Assembly: GCA_963772845.1 (NCBI GenBank)
Contig: CAVYYW010000014.1
Location: forward strand, 992,001 to 1,056,000
DNA length: 64,000 nucleotides
DNA from: CAVYYW01 sp963772845
GTDB lineage: Bacteria > Bacillota > Bacilli > Bacillales > Sporolactobacillaceae
Direction of reading: 5' to 3'
Positions within the stretch are counted from its first letter, which is position 1. Every line of letters starts with the position of its first letter. Below, in pieces: positions 63,539 through 64,000 of the stretch. The position numbers and the translations under genes were made by a program. The notes beneath the pieces are model-generated. The model was not told where the DNA came from. It did not search any database and was given only the letters and a program-made list of their open reading frames with translations.

Positions 63539-64000
63539 TTACTTTTTTATGACAGCACAGCTGCTCATCGCAGATTTCACGAAGTGATCATGAAGGACAT
63601 TCTCCAGTTCTTCTGCTGTCAAAGATTCTAATGTTGGAATAAGACGGAAAACATCCATCTCGTTGAAATGGTATCTTGTGAATTGGTTGGCAATAAACTC
63701 AGGAGAATTAAAAGCCCTTAAAATGCCGCCCATTCTTTTACGCTTTGTTCTTTCGAAATCTTCCTGATTAATACCGCTTACCTTAAACTGTTCAATCATC
63801 TCAAAGAGTCTTGACCTTAAAGCCTCTGGCTGATCGGTATCGCCGCCGATTGCCGAGAACCCAAATGCTTTTTCTTCTGTGTATTCATAGCCAAAGCTGT
63901 CGTCAATTAATCCCTCATCTGTCAGGGCTTTATATTGATCTGTCCCTTTGCCGAACATTAGTTCAAGCAGTAACTGAACAGAGAGCTCATGCTTTAGCCA
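63539..64000 (-). CDS. ymfH: M16-family peptidase YmfH, C-terminal part (runs off the window)
   Basis: About 153 C-terminal codons of an M16 (insulinase-like) peptidase homologue. The second domain is seen (SVQLLLELMFGKGTDQYKALTDEGLIDDSFGYEYTEEKAFGFSAIGGDTDQPEALRSRLFEMIEQF) with FERTKRKRMGGILRAFNSPEFIANQF near the end. The catalytic HxxEH would lie outside the window, in the other half or in its partner ymfF. The frame is open to the right edge. Confidence 0.92.
   Translation of the reverse strand, partial: WLKHELSVQLLLELMFGKGTDQYKALTDEGLIDDSFGYEYTEEKAFGFSAIGGDTDQPEALRSRLFEMIEQFKVSGINQEDFERTKRKRMGGILRAFNSPEFIANQFTRYHFNEMDVFRLIPTLESLTAEELENVLHDHFVKSAMSSCAVIKK

Noticed and set aside
1..64000. 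CRISPR arrays, rRNA and tRNA genes
   Set aside because: I saw no regularly spaced direct repeats and no sequence I could fold or recognise as tRNA or rRNA. A dedicated RNA search could still find a small RNA.

Overview
This window comes from a low-GC, endospore-forming member of the Bacillaceae. The evidence is the sporulation genes spoVK, spoVS, cotE and a YjcZ-type miniprotein, the SinR/SinI pair, GlnR-controlled glnRA, and gene order close to two parts of the Bacillus subtilis chromosome: tkt-ynzC-yneA/lexA, and glnA-glnR-ynbB-hflX-spoVK-hfq-miaA-mutL-mutS-cotE-ymcA-miaB-spoVS-ymdB-rny-recA-cinA-pgsA-rodZ-ymfK-J-I-H. The species cannot be fixed from this sequence. I saw no rRNA, tRNA, CRISPR array or intact insertion sequence.

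Layout. (a) 0-2.7 kb: conserved block with tkt (partial), a HesB-like gene, ynzC and the divergent yneA/lexA SOS pair with three LexA boxes. (b) 2.7-4.3 kb: a rearranged biofilm/motility switch, with one sinR between two sinI-type antirepressor genes. (c) 4.3-24.6 kb: a patchwork of accessory genes, including EamA and YdcZ transporters, a NERD protein, an ECF sigma factor with a broken anti-sigma gene, an ABC exporter, a class D sortase with its substrate, two oxidoreductases, two related methyltransferases, yozB, DinB, a YolD-like SOS gene and many tiny proteins. Many of these genes carry single-base frameshifts. (d) 24.6-28.3 kb: a scrap zone with aminoglycoside-phosphotransferase, RHS/YD-repeat toxin, DUF5063 immunity-like and GC-rich mobile-element remnants, plus three unknown membrane proteins. 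(e) 28.4-38.7 kb: a decayed integrated element bounded by two 95-bp near-identical repeats. Each repeat consists of the glnA 3' end plus its terminator, and each has a dead tyrosine-integrase gene beside it. The cargo is a betaine-synthesis/uptake block (betB, broken betA, gbsR, a betaine-binding lipoprotein), then a phage-type repressor remnant, a ceramidase-like pseudogene and a broken ImmA gene with a LexA-like box. (f) 38.6-64 kb: the conserved core block, with no frameshift that I could find.

Three themes link the parts. The SOS response (LexA at lexA/yneA, recA, the YolD-like gene and possibly immA) recurs throughout. The 3' end of glnA has served as an integration site at least twice. 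Gene decay is concentrated entirely in the accessory half. The most unusual items are the sinI/sinR/sinI arrangement with overlapping convergent transcripts, the tandem glnA att structure, the ECF sigma factor whose anti-sigma has lost its extracytoplasmic part, and a perfect inverted repeat in the rny promoter.
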